A DNA stretch of 64,000 nucleotides, taken from Arthrinium phaeospermum. Taxonomy: Eukaryota; Ascomycota; Sordariomycetes; Amphisphaeriales; Apiosporaceae. A program made the translations under genes and the position numbers. The stretch covers positions 1,984,001 to 2,048,000 of the forward strand of contig QYRS01000008.1 of NCBI GenBank assembly GCA_006503535.1, in the 5' to 3' direction. This document shows positions 38,766 to 49,497 of the stretch, piece by piece (position 1 is the stretch's first letter; the number at the start of each line of letters is the position of its first letter). The notes under the pieces are model-generated. The model was not told the origin of the DNA, did not search any database, and saw only the letters and a program-made list of their open reading frames with translations.

Positions 38766-39474
38766 TCAGTCATCACCAACAGCCACAAGCACAGCCAAGA
38801 ACGCAGCGTAGCCCGCAGTGGCGATGAAGACGCTGGCTTCGTCCGAGGTGCTGCACCAGGCGAGCGTGATGCCGAACAACAAGATAGCCACCGTGGAGGT
38901 AATGAGACACTTGGTCAATGTCCGGCCAACGCTCATGATTACCTAAGGGGCGTGTTGTCGTTAGGCCACACAGCTGAACTGGTCTTTCTGGCAGTCCAAT
39001 GCTTACCATGGGCACAATCACGAAGATGCCCCCGACAACAGCTGTCAGCAACCGTCTTGGGAACTCCTGTCTCCGACGCCTGTCCTCTATGCGGAGATCG
39101 TGGTCCAGTTCCGCCTCGGTGGCATCGCTTCTGGTGGTCGAGCCGGTAGCCTGCTGGGTGATCTCGGCGGCCGAAAAGACGACCACGTCGCTCGAGGGGG
39201 TCTTCTCTTTGCCCAAGGCATCCTTGACTACTTTCGCGTTTAGCTTGAGAGGGAACGGCGAAATGAAGAACTGTCGCTGAGAACGTCGGGTCTTGATATG
39301 GGGCAGTACTGGCCACGAGTTGCTGCTTGAATCCTTGGCCGGGCCAGGTACTGGGTCGGGGAGCGAGTCCGCCGGCGCGTCTGCTTGCTCATCTTTCGAG
39401 TGGTCTGGTAGATGGGACGTAGAGTTGCTTTGGGGGATTGAATCGCTCTCCATCTTGACTTGGTCACTGCCCAT
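38766..39474 (-). CDS. Small membrane protein with DUF6594-like C-terminal helices
   Basis: Two exons, 39474-39007 and 38942-38766, joined across a 64-nt intron in phase 0, give 214 aa. Residues 1-75 are hydrophilic and rich in Ser, Pro, Asp and Lys. A middle segment (RRSQRQFFISPFPLKL, then FSAAEITQQ and a charged RIEDRRRRQEFPRRLL) leads into hydrophobic helices: LLTAVVGGIFVIVPMV, CLITSTVAILLFGITLAWC and VFIATAGYAAFLAVLVAV. The charged helix followed by two or three membrane helices resembles the C-terminal end of fungal DUF6594 proteins, but the usual long N-terminal part is missing, so this may be a short paralogue. The function is unknown. It is divergent from cullin-4. Confidence 0.65.
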
Positions 39475-40590
39475 TGTGCAAAGGGTCGTGGTGCGGATCG
39501 GACCCGTTGCGTCTTCGGGCTGGGAATGTTGTTGACATTAACTATTTGCAAACAAAAGCTGACCACCATCTGGGATTTCAAACATTCGCATATGCGTTAT
39601 TCAAGTGGGCTTGAGTATGAGGATTATTCCAGTGCCAGTTATCCCTGCTTAACATAGGGAAGGCATCACCCGAACGGCATGCAATATTTCCTTCCCTCTT
39701 TTTTTATTGTTCACGCTGAGTGTAGAGGGTCGCAGATGACGAATTCAAGGAGTTAAGAGAGATACTTCTTACTACACTGGCTTGACGGCTAGTCATATAA
39801 TTCATTGCCGTCTTCAGTCTTCATTCTTGAGTTCCTTCATCTCGAAATTCAAGACGCCATCATTTCTGAGCTATGTAGTTCGGAAAGACGCAAGTCTAGA
39901 TACATGTAGTAAGAGCGTATCTCGCAAGAGCAACTAAAAGTGACAGCAATATCATCTTTTTTAATATTATACGACAACCGATAGCATGGTGATTTTGAAA
40001 ATTTGTTCTGGAATTTGAATGCTGGTGTATTCAGAGATACACATGAGCCGAGGCATATCAAATTGCTCAAAGAGCTGCACTTACACGGATGTCTGTACTG
40101 AGCTAGATCTGCCTTCCAGGAAAAACGCCAGTTAATAACTCACCAGACTACATTTTGTTACGTAATCCCTTGTGCATTTCAAAAGTATTACAAACTACAA
40201 GTATTTTTCCAACTGTCGAAAAGCTACCCACGTAATATTTTGATATATGACTGATGACTGAACTGTGCCAATGCAGGTGCCACGAACTGTGCTCTTTACG
40301 CGGTTCGTTCGGACTTAACACGCCCTAAATGGCGTACACGCCCCGGCCCGCCCAGCGATTAATTAGTGATTAGATCATGGATCTCCATCCACCAACCTCA
40401 GCCTGCAGCGAGCTTCCATCACTACTACGCCCCCGGCAAGAGAGTTGCAGTTTCCCACGAGCGCCTGACGAACGTTTGCGAATCAGTTTTGAGACGGACC
40501 CCAGTTTATCGAAAGGTTTCCCCCCAACCGCGCGCCTTTGTTCACCGACATTCATGTAACACGTCGTTGCATGATCTCTTTTGAGGGTCA
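39475..40590. other. Divergent intergenic region, AT-rich core
   Basis: Shared upstream region of the DUF6594-like gene and cullin-4. 39690-40260 is clearly more AT-rich than its flanks (for example TTTTTAATATTATA near 39957). No gene is seen, and I cannot identify a repeat family. Confidence 0.5.
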
Positions 40591-43268
40591 ATGCCGCCGC
40601 CACTACCAGACCACTCCTCCAGCTCGCCGCCACTGCACGGATTGTCGAATGGTTTCGGGTCGCAGAACAACAATACCACGCCCAGCAACAAATCCACTTC
40701 CGCAGCAGGCGTTGCAGCAGCGTACAAGCGACGACAGTCCGACACCCGCGGATCCGAACAAGACGCTAAGCGCGCCCGGCAAGGCAACCCCGCCGCCGCC
40801 GCTGCCCCTCCGCCGACGACCCCGACGACTGAAACACAGACCCAGAGGATGAGCAAGCTACTGGGCAAGCGGCCGGAGGTCGTCGACCTGACGAAGCCGC
40901 GCTCCTCGCTCCGGCCCCAGGACGGCGTCCGCAAGCTCGTCATCAAGAATCTGCGCACCGTCAACCGCGCCAGCGACCTCGAGGAGTACTATGCCAAGAC
41001 CTGGAGCGAGCTGGACGCCGCCGTCCGGGCCATCTTCGCCCGCCAGCAGCCGCTGCAGCCCTACGCGAAGCTCTACCGCGGCGTCGAGGACATCTGCCGC
41101 TACGGTGAGGCCAAGCGGCTCTACGAGGTCCTGCGCGAGCACTGCGAGACCTACCTCAATGGCACCCTGCACGAGGCGATCCGGGCCGGCGCCGGCGCTT
41201 CCAACATCGAGGCGCTGCGGAGCGTGCACAAGCACTGGGTGGTGTGGAATCTCCAGTCGGCCACGATCCGCTCGACTTTCAGCTACCTCGACCGGTCGTT
41301 CCTGCTGAGCTCGAAAGAGTTCCCGCAGCTCAATGACTTGGCGATTAGCCTGTTCAGGAGGATGGCGTTCGTCAATTCGAAGTTCGGACCCATGGTCTTG
41401 CAGGGCATGTGCGAGTTGGTGGATCTGGACCGGAGGGGAGACCAACAGTTCGACGCTGCCCTGTTAAAGGAGTCCATCTCCATGCTGAACGTCCTCAACA
41501 TCTACGGCAAGTCCTTTGAGCCGCGCTTCCTGGACACGTCGGAAAGCTACTTCCGAGAGTTTGCCGAGGAGAGGAGCACCGCGTCCTTGAAGGGCTATAT
41601 TTTCGCCTGCGAGCAGCTGCTCGAGGCCGAAGATCACCGGTGCAACGCCTACAACTTCGATAGCACGACTAAGAGGCAGTTGATGGACAAGGCTCATGAG
41701 ATTCTCGTGGAGAACTACTCGGAAAAGCTTCTAGACAGCGGCAGCGTGGGTAAGCTCATAGATGATAATGCCGTTGATTCTATGAAAGCATTGTACGATC
41801 TCCTGCGCCTTTCGAGCATCCAGAAGAGCTTGAAGGACCCCTGGGAAGACTACATCAAGAACACAGGATCTTCTATCGTCAATGACACTTCACGCGGGGA
41901 CGAGATGGTGGTGCGACTGCTCGAGTTCCGGAGGGCCCTCGATATCATGATTCGGGACGCGTTCAATCAAGACGATGATTTCACGTACGGGCTGAGGGAG
42001 GCCTTTGGCAGCTTCATCAACGACAAGAAGATTCTGTCTTCGTGGAAGACCGGCACGTCAAAGGTCGGCGAGATGATAGCAAAGTATATCGACATGCTGT
42101 TACGCGGCGGCCTCAAGACTATTCCCAAATCGCTCCTGTCCGATAACAAGGACCGAGCCGAAGCCGAGCGGAGCGGTCAGGCAAGCACGGGCGACGAAGA
42201 CGCAGAGCTGGACAGACAACTAGACCAAGCGCTAGAGCTGTTCAGGTTCATCGAGGGCAAAGACGTCTTCGAGGCCTTCTACAAGCAGGATCTGGCGCGG
42301 CGTCTCCTGATGAGCCGCAGTGCCAGCGCCGACGCAGAGAGGAGCATGCTCACCAAGCTTAAGAGCGAGTGCGGCTCCAGTTTCACCCACAATCTCGAGC
42401 AGATGTTCAAGGACCAAGAGCTGGCCCGCGATGAGATGGCTTCCTACAAGTCGTGGCTTGAGAACACCGGGCGGGACAAGAGCAGCGTGGACCTTACCGT
42501 CAGCATTCTGTCTGCGGCGGCTTGGCCGACCTACCCCGACACGCAACTTCGTCTGCCCGACGAAGCCGCGAAACAAATAGAGACTTTTGAGAAGTATTAC
42601 ATTGGGAAGCACACAGGCAGGCGTCTGACGTGGAAACATTCTTTGGCGCACTGCGTTGTTAAGGCGCGGTTCAACAAGGGCCCGAAAGAGCTGCTTGTCA
42701 GCGCCTACCAGGCCGTCGTACTGGAGCTGTTCAACCAGATCGAGGGCAAGCCGGACGAGGTCCTGTCGTTTGCGCAGATCGCGGAGGCGACGGGGCTGAA
42801 CGAGCCGGACCTCAAGCGGACGCTGCAGTCGCTGGCGTGCGGCAAGGCGCGGGTGCTGACGAAGCACCCCAAGAGCCGGGACGTGGCGGAGACGGACACG
42901 TTCACGGTGAACAAGGGGTTCGCGGACCCCAAGTACCGGGTCAAGATCAACCAGGTGCAGCTGAAAGAAACCAAGGAGGAGAACCAGGACACGCACCGGC
43001 GGGTGGCGGCGGACCGGCAGTTCGAGACGCAGGCGGCCATTGTGCGCATCATGAAGAGCCGCAAGACGATGACGCACGCCAACCTCGTGGCCGAGGTCAT
43101 CAACCAGACCAAGAGCCGGGGCGCGGTGGACACGACGGAGATCAAGAAGAATATCGAGAAGTACGTTTCTTCTTTCTTTTGGACTTCATTGGCTAACATG
43201 ATGATGGCAGGCTTATCGAGAAGGATTACCTCGAGAGAGAAGGTGGCGCTTACACCTACCTGGCGTAG
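40591..43268 (+). CDS. CUL4: Cullin-4, scaffold of CRL4 ubiquitin ligase
   Basis: Two exons, 40591-43160 and 43211-43268 (50-nt intron), give 875 aa. Cullin-4 binds DDB1 adaptors through its N-terminal repeats and the RING protein Rbx1 through its C-terminus. CRL4 acts in DNA repair, chromatin regulation and cell-cycle control; in Neurospora it supports heterochromatin and DNA methylation with DIM-5. Residues 1-85 are low-complexity Ser/Ala/Pro sequence with a basic AYKRRQ..KRARQ patch. KLVIKNLRTVN opens the cullin fold at about residue 113. The cullin homology domain has FRFIEGKDVFEAFYKQDLA and RRLLMSRSASADAE. The NEDD8 acceptor is Lys822 in IVRIMKSRK. After splicing the C-terminus reads KKNIEKLIEKDYLEREGG then AYTYLA, the canonical cullin winged-helix end, which proves the last intron. 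The leader is short of clear TATA. Confidence 0.95.
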
Positions 43269-44438
43269 ACTTGCTGCGTTTGTATCTGGGTGTTGGCGGT
43301 AAGCATGGCAACACGATCAGGCGGCACCTGTAAATGTGTAGATATCACAAGACTATCAGCGAAGATATTACAGACGAGCGTCCCTTCGACGCTACGGCAC
43401 GCTCATTTTCCCCTTTGAACAGGAATTTGGTTTAGCGGTCTTGGGGTATGCTCAGGACTTGTATGCAAGACGTCGAGAATGGCTGACGTATGCAGTGTAC
43501 AGAATATACATATGGCCTGTTATGTCGTTCCAGGAGTCCGGGGTTGGGTTTCGCTGCAATGCATTCTATACATGTTAGAGCTTGCATTCGAGTAAGACGA
43601 TGCATGTTGTCTAAGTTTACTTTGCAAATACAGCAAGCAGCATGACCTCGAGCAGGAAACTCATACGAACCCACTCCATGCTACAGAGATTTTCAGATAC
43701 CAAAATGTTCTCATTCTCCAATGTTTGAATGAAGGGTTTTCGATTGAGTGATTGATAGACTGATAGAGATCGGCTCTGGGATCGTGATGAGTGCCAAGCA
43801 ATCGGGATGCCACAATTTTTAGCAGATAGTAGGTTGGCATAACCACTACAAAGGTGGAGCTGCGCCATCCATCAATGATCGATTTGTGGGATAGGGGGGC
43901 AGCCGGTCCCACAACAACGGTGAGCTGGGAGGGATGAGGGTCTATCAGATACCCGCGCCCGGAGCATTTGCTTCGGGCGCAGGGCTGCAAATGAAGTCAT
44001 GACAACTCTGTTTTGGCTGGTTGATAGGCGGTTTTTGACTCGTTCTTCTACCAAACCCTCTCTCGTTGCTGGTTTCATACATATGATATCCGCCCCTCCT
44101 GTCCGGTCGAGGGGCATTTCCACAACCTAGAAAATTTCGGAATGGATGAGCGGCGGCTATGATTTCATGTTAACGTCAGAGGCGGCTCTCTCCAAAGTGT
44201 CTGAGGGGAGGAAGGAGGGAAATGTGCTGATGACGTCGGGTGTCATGGACTGGTTGGATCTGTACAGACTCAGATATATACTCGCTAGATGCCCGCGGAT
44301 AAAGCAGAAATAGAAAATCAATCATTCAATCAGTCCTCCAACAAACAACAACCACATCAACTCAAACATTCATATCTACTCTTGATACCCCTACTTACCT
44401 TCACATATCCTACAAACCACATACACACCACATACAAA
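43269..44438. other. Intergenic: cullin-4 3' flank and stress-gene promoter
   Basis: The first half is the 3' flank of cullin-4. The second half is the promoter and CA-rich leader (44300-44438) of the hydrophilic protein gene; its sites are given separately. Confidence 0.5.
44093..44280 (+). promoter_or_regulatory. Stress-type promoter: STRE-like and CRE-like sites plus TATA
   Basis: Upstream of the 44439 start lie CCCCT (44093-44097), AGGGG (44110-44114), AGGGG (44204-44208), a CRE-like TGACGTCG (44231-44238) and TATATA (44275-44280). STRE words bind Msn2/SebA-type factors and TGACGT binds Atf1/CreA-type bZIP factors in fungi. The short words occur by chance, but their clustering just upstream of a TATA box and a stress-type gene is suggestive. 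Confidence 0.45.
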
Positions 44439-45117
44439 ATGGCCGCCCCCGGAAACAACAACCAAGAGCACTGGCGCGAGATCGCCGCCCAGGCGGAGCG
44501 CGACCTCAACAGCTACGAGGCCAAGACGGGCGCGGGCAAGACCAGCGTCAACGACGAGGCCGGCGTCGACACCCGCGTCGAGAACAAGTTCCCCGGCGCC
44601 GAGGTCCGCTACGACGACGACCTGAGCACCAACGGCAGCTACAACAAGCGCATCCCGCCCCAGGAGGGTGGTGAGCTCGACGCTCGCGGCCGGTATGTTT
44701 TTTCTTCCTTCCCTTCCTCCCTTACTTCTTAGTTCAGTGGACTAACGTAACACCCCCAGCCAAACCCGCGGCGAACACTTCGAAGGCCAAGGCGGCCCCG
44801 AGCACAAGCTCGCCCAGCAGCAGCGCGAGCTCGGCGGCCACGACAACGCCAACGAGGTCGGCACGAGCAACGGCCCGCGCGCCTCCGAGGCCGACACCTT
44901 TGCCCAGGGCGGCCACGGCGGCAACCGCGACGCCATGCTGGAGGGCAAGGCCGCCGCCGAGACCAACGTCCACAGCGACAGCCACCTGCGCCACAAGGGC
45001 CAGTTCAAGGGGTCCGACTACTACACGCCCGAGACGGTGCCCGACTCCATCGCGGCCGAGGGCAACCTGGCGCCCGAGAGCGTGGTGCAGTCTTCGCGCG
45101 TGGCGGAGAACCCTTAA
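44439..45117 (+). CDS. Hydrophilic, LEA-like stress protein (conserved hypothetical)
   Basis: Two exons, 44439-44692 and 44760-45117 (67-nt intron), give 203 aa. The protein has no signal peptide or membrane helix and is rich in Gly, Glu, Asn, Gln, Ala and charged residues, with almost no Cys or Trp apart from one Trp near the start (EHWREIAAQAERDLNSYEAK). Recognisable pieces are KIPP-like RIPPQEGGELDARGRQ, GQGGPEHKLAQQQRELGGHD and FKGSDYYTPETVPDSIAAEG. Composition is that of an intrinsically disordered, desiccation- or stress-associated protein, but I cannot assign a named family. The TATA box and CRE/STRE-like sites upstream agree with stress induction. The frame is clear on both sides of the intron. 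Confidence 0.8.
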
Positions 45118-45546
45118 AGAAAGAAAAGGGTGTTTTCGGGTCGAGAGTGCTTGTATGAATAGTCTACATAATCCGGGTCAATAGCCCTGACGAATGAATG
45201 AACGAATCAAACGTTTACTACTTTACAACTCACCTGCTGTCTCATATGGAACGTGTGTGTTTGATCTATGTTGAGTCGACAATGGTTGAATGTAACCAAT
45301 ATCGCCGTCCACCCCCTGAAACGAATACAAAATCCACTATGGTAAAATAAAAAGCAACAATACAAACCATTTGACAACAACTCTGATTTAGACAGGAACA
45401 AAGTGGCTAACGGTTCTCGTTTTATTCATGTTAGACTTGATAGTGCTAATCATAGGAACCTTCCCGTAACTATGCAATGCGTAACGCCTGGTTCTCTTCA
45501 ACCGTTTCCATAACTATATACACTTCACGGGCGTGAGATTTGTGAT
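45118..45546. other. Convergent 3' region
   Basis: 3' flanks of the hydrophilic protein gene (plus) and the P450 gene (minus). Nothing else is seen. Confidence 0.5.
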
Positions 45547-47516
45547 TCATGATGACTCTTCAATAGGGGCAAATCGCATCCAGCACTTCTGCCCCCTGGG
45601 CTGCGAGGATATCAACTGATCCGACATCTCCATATCCCCGTCCGTCATCGATTCGTCCGGTCGAGTTGAATATCGAGAGTAGACATCAATCAGCAGAGTC
45701 TTCATCTCCGCCAGCGCCAGACTGTTTCGAAATCGTTAGTTGCTCGTCAGTGAAAATGGGGTAGCAGGGCCAGTAAGGGGAAAGGAAGGATAAAGAGAAA
45801 GACACGCACTGCTTTCCAATACAACCCCTCCCACCACTGGCGAAAGCGAAGAACAGCCGCTTTCTGTCCAGATCCCCAGCCTCGTCCAGCCAGCGGTCCG
45901 GATTGAACCGATCCGGCTCCGGAAACACGCTTTGATCGACACGGTGCGCCGAGTATGCCTGGGCGCTGACAATGGTGCCCCCAGGGACGAAGTAGCCGTC
46001 GATGGTGCGGCCGCCCGATGGGACATAACGCGGCAGCGACATAGGGATGGCGGGGAAGCAACGCAGTCCCTCCATCACAACGGCGTCCAGGTACGTCAGC
46101 TTGTCGAAGGGGGTGTCTGGATGAGTCGACCGCATTTCTTCTTGCAGTCGTTTTTGGACGTGCAAGGATCTCGGCTGAGAGATTTCCCAGATCAAGAAGC
46201 AGAGAGCATCTGATCGTACGGATTTTGAGACGTTGTTAGCATGGCCCGTGAACGACCTGGACACGATACCATATGTCCTTACCTCCAGTCGTATCTATCC
46301 CAGCAGCCATATGATCAGTGCACTCCGCGGCCATGTCCAGCTCTTCCAGTTCATATTTCCGGTCCCGCATTCGGTCGAGCAAGGTGAACTCGGAGGGGTC
46401 GTATTTCCAGGTGGCGTTAAAGACGAATTTTTCCGCCAGTGGGGTGTCCCTGGGCTTGGAGAAGAGCCCCAAGACGCCTCCCACTACGCTATGAAGCCCG
46501 GGATTGTAGTAAGACAGCAGTCGGTCTATTTGCAGGTCAGTCATTACTCCCCTAGTCCTTTGGAGCATTCTGTGGGGCTACAAACTTTGGAGACTGTCGT
46601 CAAAAGTTACCTCCCGCATGATCTTCTCGTCTTCCCTTTCCGAAGCGAATCGGACCCGTAGGGATGGAAGAGATGATGACTGACACAGTCAAAGGCATAA
46701 TCATGGAGACCTAGCAGTGAGTTGCTGTTAGTCCAAGTATCGTGTAGGGTGACGGTTACAGCAAAACCGAAGGCTCCGTACAAATCTGGCCCAGGGTTTA
46801 CTTGATCAGCTTTCCTGATACAGACGGACAATGATCTGGAGGGAGGAAAGAATACTTACAAACAGGTCGATATTTCCACCAACTGAGTCATCGCAGCGGT
46901 CGACAAATCTCTTGGAGCGCCTCTTGATTCCCTCTATGGAACCAGAGCGCAGTACGTTTGTGTTGGCGTATCTATCTGCCAAGACTCGCTTCCGCAAGGC
47001 GTGCTGTACGTGTGTGCAAGGGTTATTAAGGGGCCACTCCGTGATACCGAACTTTTACCCTCACTTACATCTGACTTGTTCAGAGTGCTAAACATGGTCC
47101 TACGAAGGGGAACAAAAAAGAGTCAGCATTTGGTTTCCTTGTCCTCGTCTTTCGTCGGAGCACGGGTTTGTAGCAGCTGTCACTCACCTTCTCCCATAAA
47201 CCTGGAATAAGTCGTAGAACTCAGTCTTGTCGTAGCCGCTGCCGCGTGAGCAGTAGATCTCCTTAACACCTTCGGCTGACGCGAAGGCGACCTCGTTGGG
47301 CGCGATCCGAACCACTGGCCCGTACTGCAGATGCAGTCGATGGATATATCTGGTTCGGCGGGCGCGGAATTCGTGCCACTTGAGAACCCATGAAGTGTAG
47401 ACGGATAGGCGGGGGCCCGGGATATTGCGCAGCGGCGACGCCAGACAGGCCCGCACGTAGACCGCGGCAAGGGCGAATAGCAAACAGCCCGCGATGATCG
47501 GACTGAAGAGTATCAT
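45547..47516 (-). CDS. Cytochrome P450 monooxygenase (frame broken in this assembly)
   Basis: A P450 of about 500 aa with an N-terminal membrane anchor (FSPIIAGCLLFALAAVYV) and Pro-rich hinge (LRNIPGPRLSVYTSW). The I-helix is HMAAGIDTTG, the ExxR is replaced by EGLRCFP in the K helix, the PERF-like region is FNPDRWLDE and the haem loop is FASGGRGCIG with Cys as ligand. Supported exons: 47516-47188, 47099-47069, 47003-46860, 46710-46586, 46525-46283, 46209-45810 and 45721-45547. Two problems exist. Exon 46710-46586 changes frame between FHPYGSDSLRKG and DEKIMREVTFDDS, repaired by one extra base in the CCC run (plus strand) at 46634-46636. The junction between 46860 and 46710 does not splice in phase with the obvious GTAAGT donor; a small exon at about 46800-46780 and an earlier donor may solve it. 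Substrate unknown. Confidence 0.8.
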
Positions 47517-48289
47517 GATGTAGTCTGTGGAATATTTGCTTCTCTGTCCAAGTAGGTAAGCATGGAGATGGGTGACCTTCTGGTAGAAGAAAAAGAGTTG
47601 GAGAGAGCTGGTGCGGTTACATTTGACGAGACGGTTGAACTTGAAAGGTTCAAGAGCAATCGATTCCTACTGCGTTCAATCTAACAGGGAAGTCACTACT
47701 ACCGGGTCCTTCAACTGTCACTGCTCAGCCGAAGCCGGGCCAGTCAAGTCCTTGGCTTATCGTGATAGTTTACTAATACTATGGATAGTACTTGACTGGG
47801 GGTGTGGGGTAGTGGGGTCGGGTATTTCGGGCGCCTTCTCCAACACAAGATAGACAAGTACCTAGGCTATCACGTAGTCAAGCCGGGTTGGAACACAAGT
47901 TCGCCGGCCCGCTCCATTGTTATCAAGCCTTCTCCCGATCTTCATTCGGCCCCGTAGTGAGGAATTTGGTAACACGCCATGCTGGCATTCTACTTGCTTC
48001 TGAAGCGTAGGTGGTGTGGCAGCCCCGCATACAGCTTTGAGAAGAAGCAGTCCCGGCTCTGATGCAAAAACACACAAGTATATGACGACGGTCCACTGGC
48101 ATGTATACGCCGTCGTTTTGACGAAACATAGAGAAACAAAACCAAACAGACTGCAGTTTGCAGCGGCGATTTATTCCCAAAGTACTCCTAACGCCCGCCA
48201 TTGTAGTCTTTTGCAAAAACCTGACCCGCACGTAGCATCGTCGGAATTTCCAAAGCGAGAAACCCCAGAAAAACATCATGCCTTGTAAC
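47517..48289. other. Intergenic: P450 promoter and Mis12 3' flank
   Basis: Upstream of the P450 gene and downstream of Mis12, both on the minus strand. The long minus frame running through 47923-48290 is read-through of the Mis12 frame after a one-base deletion, not a separate gene. Confidence 0.5.
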
Positions 48290-49497
48290 TTATGATTCAT
48301 CCATAGCCTCGTCGTTCTCTTCTTCTTCTCCTTCTCCTTGCTTGTCATCCCCCCTCGAGTTGGTGGATGAGCCAACCTCGCCGCCAGGATACCGACCAAC
48401 GACTCCAACCCCTCCACTTCGCCCATGGCGAGCTTCCTGCCCTCGCCCTGCCACTCGCCATCCCGCACCTCGCCGTCCTTGCCCAGCTCCAGGCCCTGCA
48501 CGTGCTCGAGGTGCCGCCGCGTCGCGCTCTCCACATAGTTAACCCTCTCGCGCCGCCACGTCTTCCGACCCGTCTCGTCCTCGCCGTTAGCCCCTCCTTC
48601 CGCATCCGTCGAGTCCGGCGTCGGCGCCAGGTCGGGCGCCATGGTGCGCAGCGACGTCGAGAGCGCCCGCAGCGCCTGCAGCTGCGAGAGCGTGAACGCC
48701 GTCGTCGTGCTGAGGGCGTGTCCGGGCCGGCGGCCCGCAGGGAGCCGACCTTCTGGTGCAGGAACGCGAGGGGCGCGGGTTCCGCGGACGGCTCCTGGCT
48801 GCTGTTCGTTTCTTCCGTCTTGACGTCGCCCGTCATGCCGAGGAGCCCGCGGAGGTCCGACACCAGGCGCGCGTTGCGCTCTTGCTCGGCGTGCAGGAGC
48901 GCGTTGAGCCGCATACTCTCGCGCAGCTTCTTGCGCAGTTGGCCGATGGACTCGAGCGTCGGCTTGTCGCTGCCGCCAGCGGCGTTTGCTAATTGTTGCT
49001 GTCCTTCTCCATCTACGGCCGCTACCTCGGCCGCCGCCGAGGAGAAATCGAGGCCGCCGTAGTGGGTGAGGCGGATGTAGTTCCGGAGGTCCGGGGGCTT
49101 GACGCTGAAGATGTTGCGCAGCACGTAGAGCTCGAGCTTGTCAAAGTTGCGGTCGATGTTGGTGGTGAGCAGCGTCTCGAGCTGGTGGGTGCCCGTCTCG
49201 ATCTCCGCCTTGGCCTGCTCGGCGTACTCCTCCGGGTCGAGCGCGGGCTGCTTCCGGGCGGGCTTGAAGCCCAGCGTCGCGGGCGGCAGGTTGAGGAGGC
49301 CCTGCTCGACCGAGTTGAGGGCGCGCTCGGCGAGGATGTTGATGCTGTTGATTATGTCGTCGATAAGAGACTGCGGGTTTGCGCATGGGGCGCATTAGCG
49401 ATTGAAAGCGTGCAAGGCAAGGGCAATTGCTTACAACAGGGGGGTAACCGAAATGCTCAGTTACGAGCTCGGTATCTGAGGTGGCCGGCGCCGCCAT
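48290..49497 (-). CDS. MTW1: Kinetochore MIND-complex subunit Mis12/Mtw1 (two apparent frameshifts)
   Basis: Mis12/Mtw1 links centromeric CENP-C/CENP-A chromatin to the Ndc80 complex. Exon 1 is 49497-49435 and exon 2 is 49370-48290, with a 64-nt intron. The N-terminus is diagnostic: LVTEHFGYPPVSLIDDIINS, then INILAERALNSVEQGLL; a coiled coil follows (about residues 140-185). Two apparent one-base deletions interrupt the frame. At the G run 48714-48716 the frame changes after SLRAAGPDTP, and the expected STTTAFTLSQLQALRALSTS lies in the next frame. At the C6 run 48349-48354 the frame again shifts, and the alternative frame gives an acidic tail (DDKQGEGEEEENDEAMDES) ending in TAA at 48292-48290. 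With both bases restored the length is about 381 aa. The gene is normally essential, so assembly error is more likely than decay. It is divergent from AIM3. Confidence 0.88.

Noticed and set aside
42232..43077. 281-codon minus-strand frame opposite cullin-4
   Set aside because: Antisense shadow of the conserved cullin C-terminal domain; no family resemblance of its own.
47923..48642. 239-codon minus frame as a separate gene
   Set aside because: Its first half is the Mis12 C-terminus in the shifted frame; the rest is read-through past the true stop near 48290.
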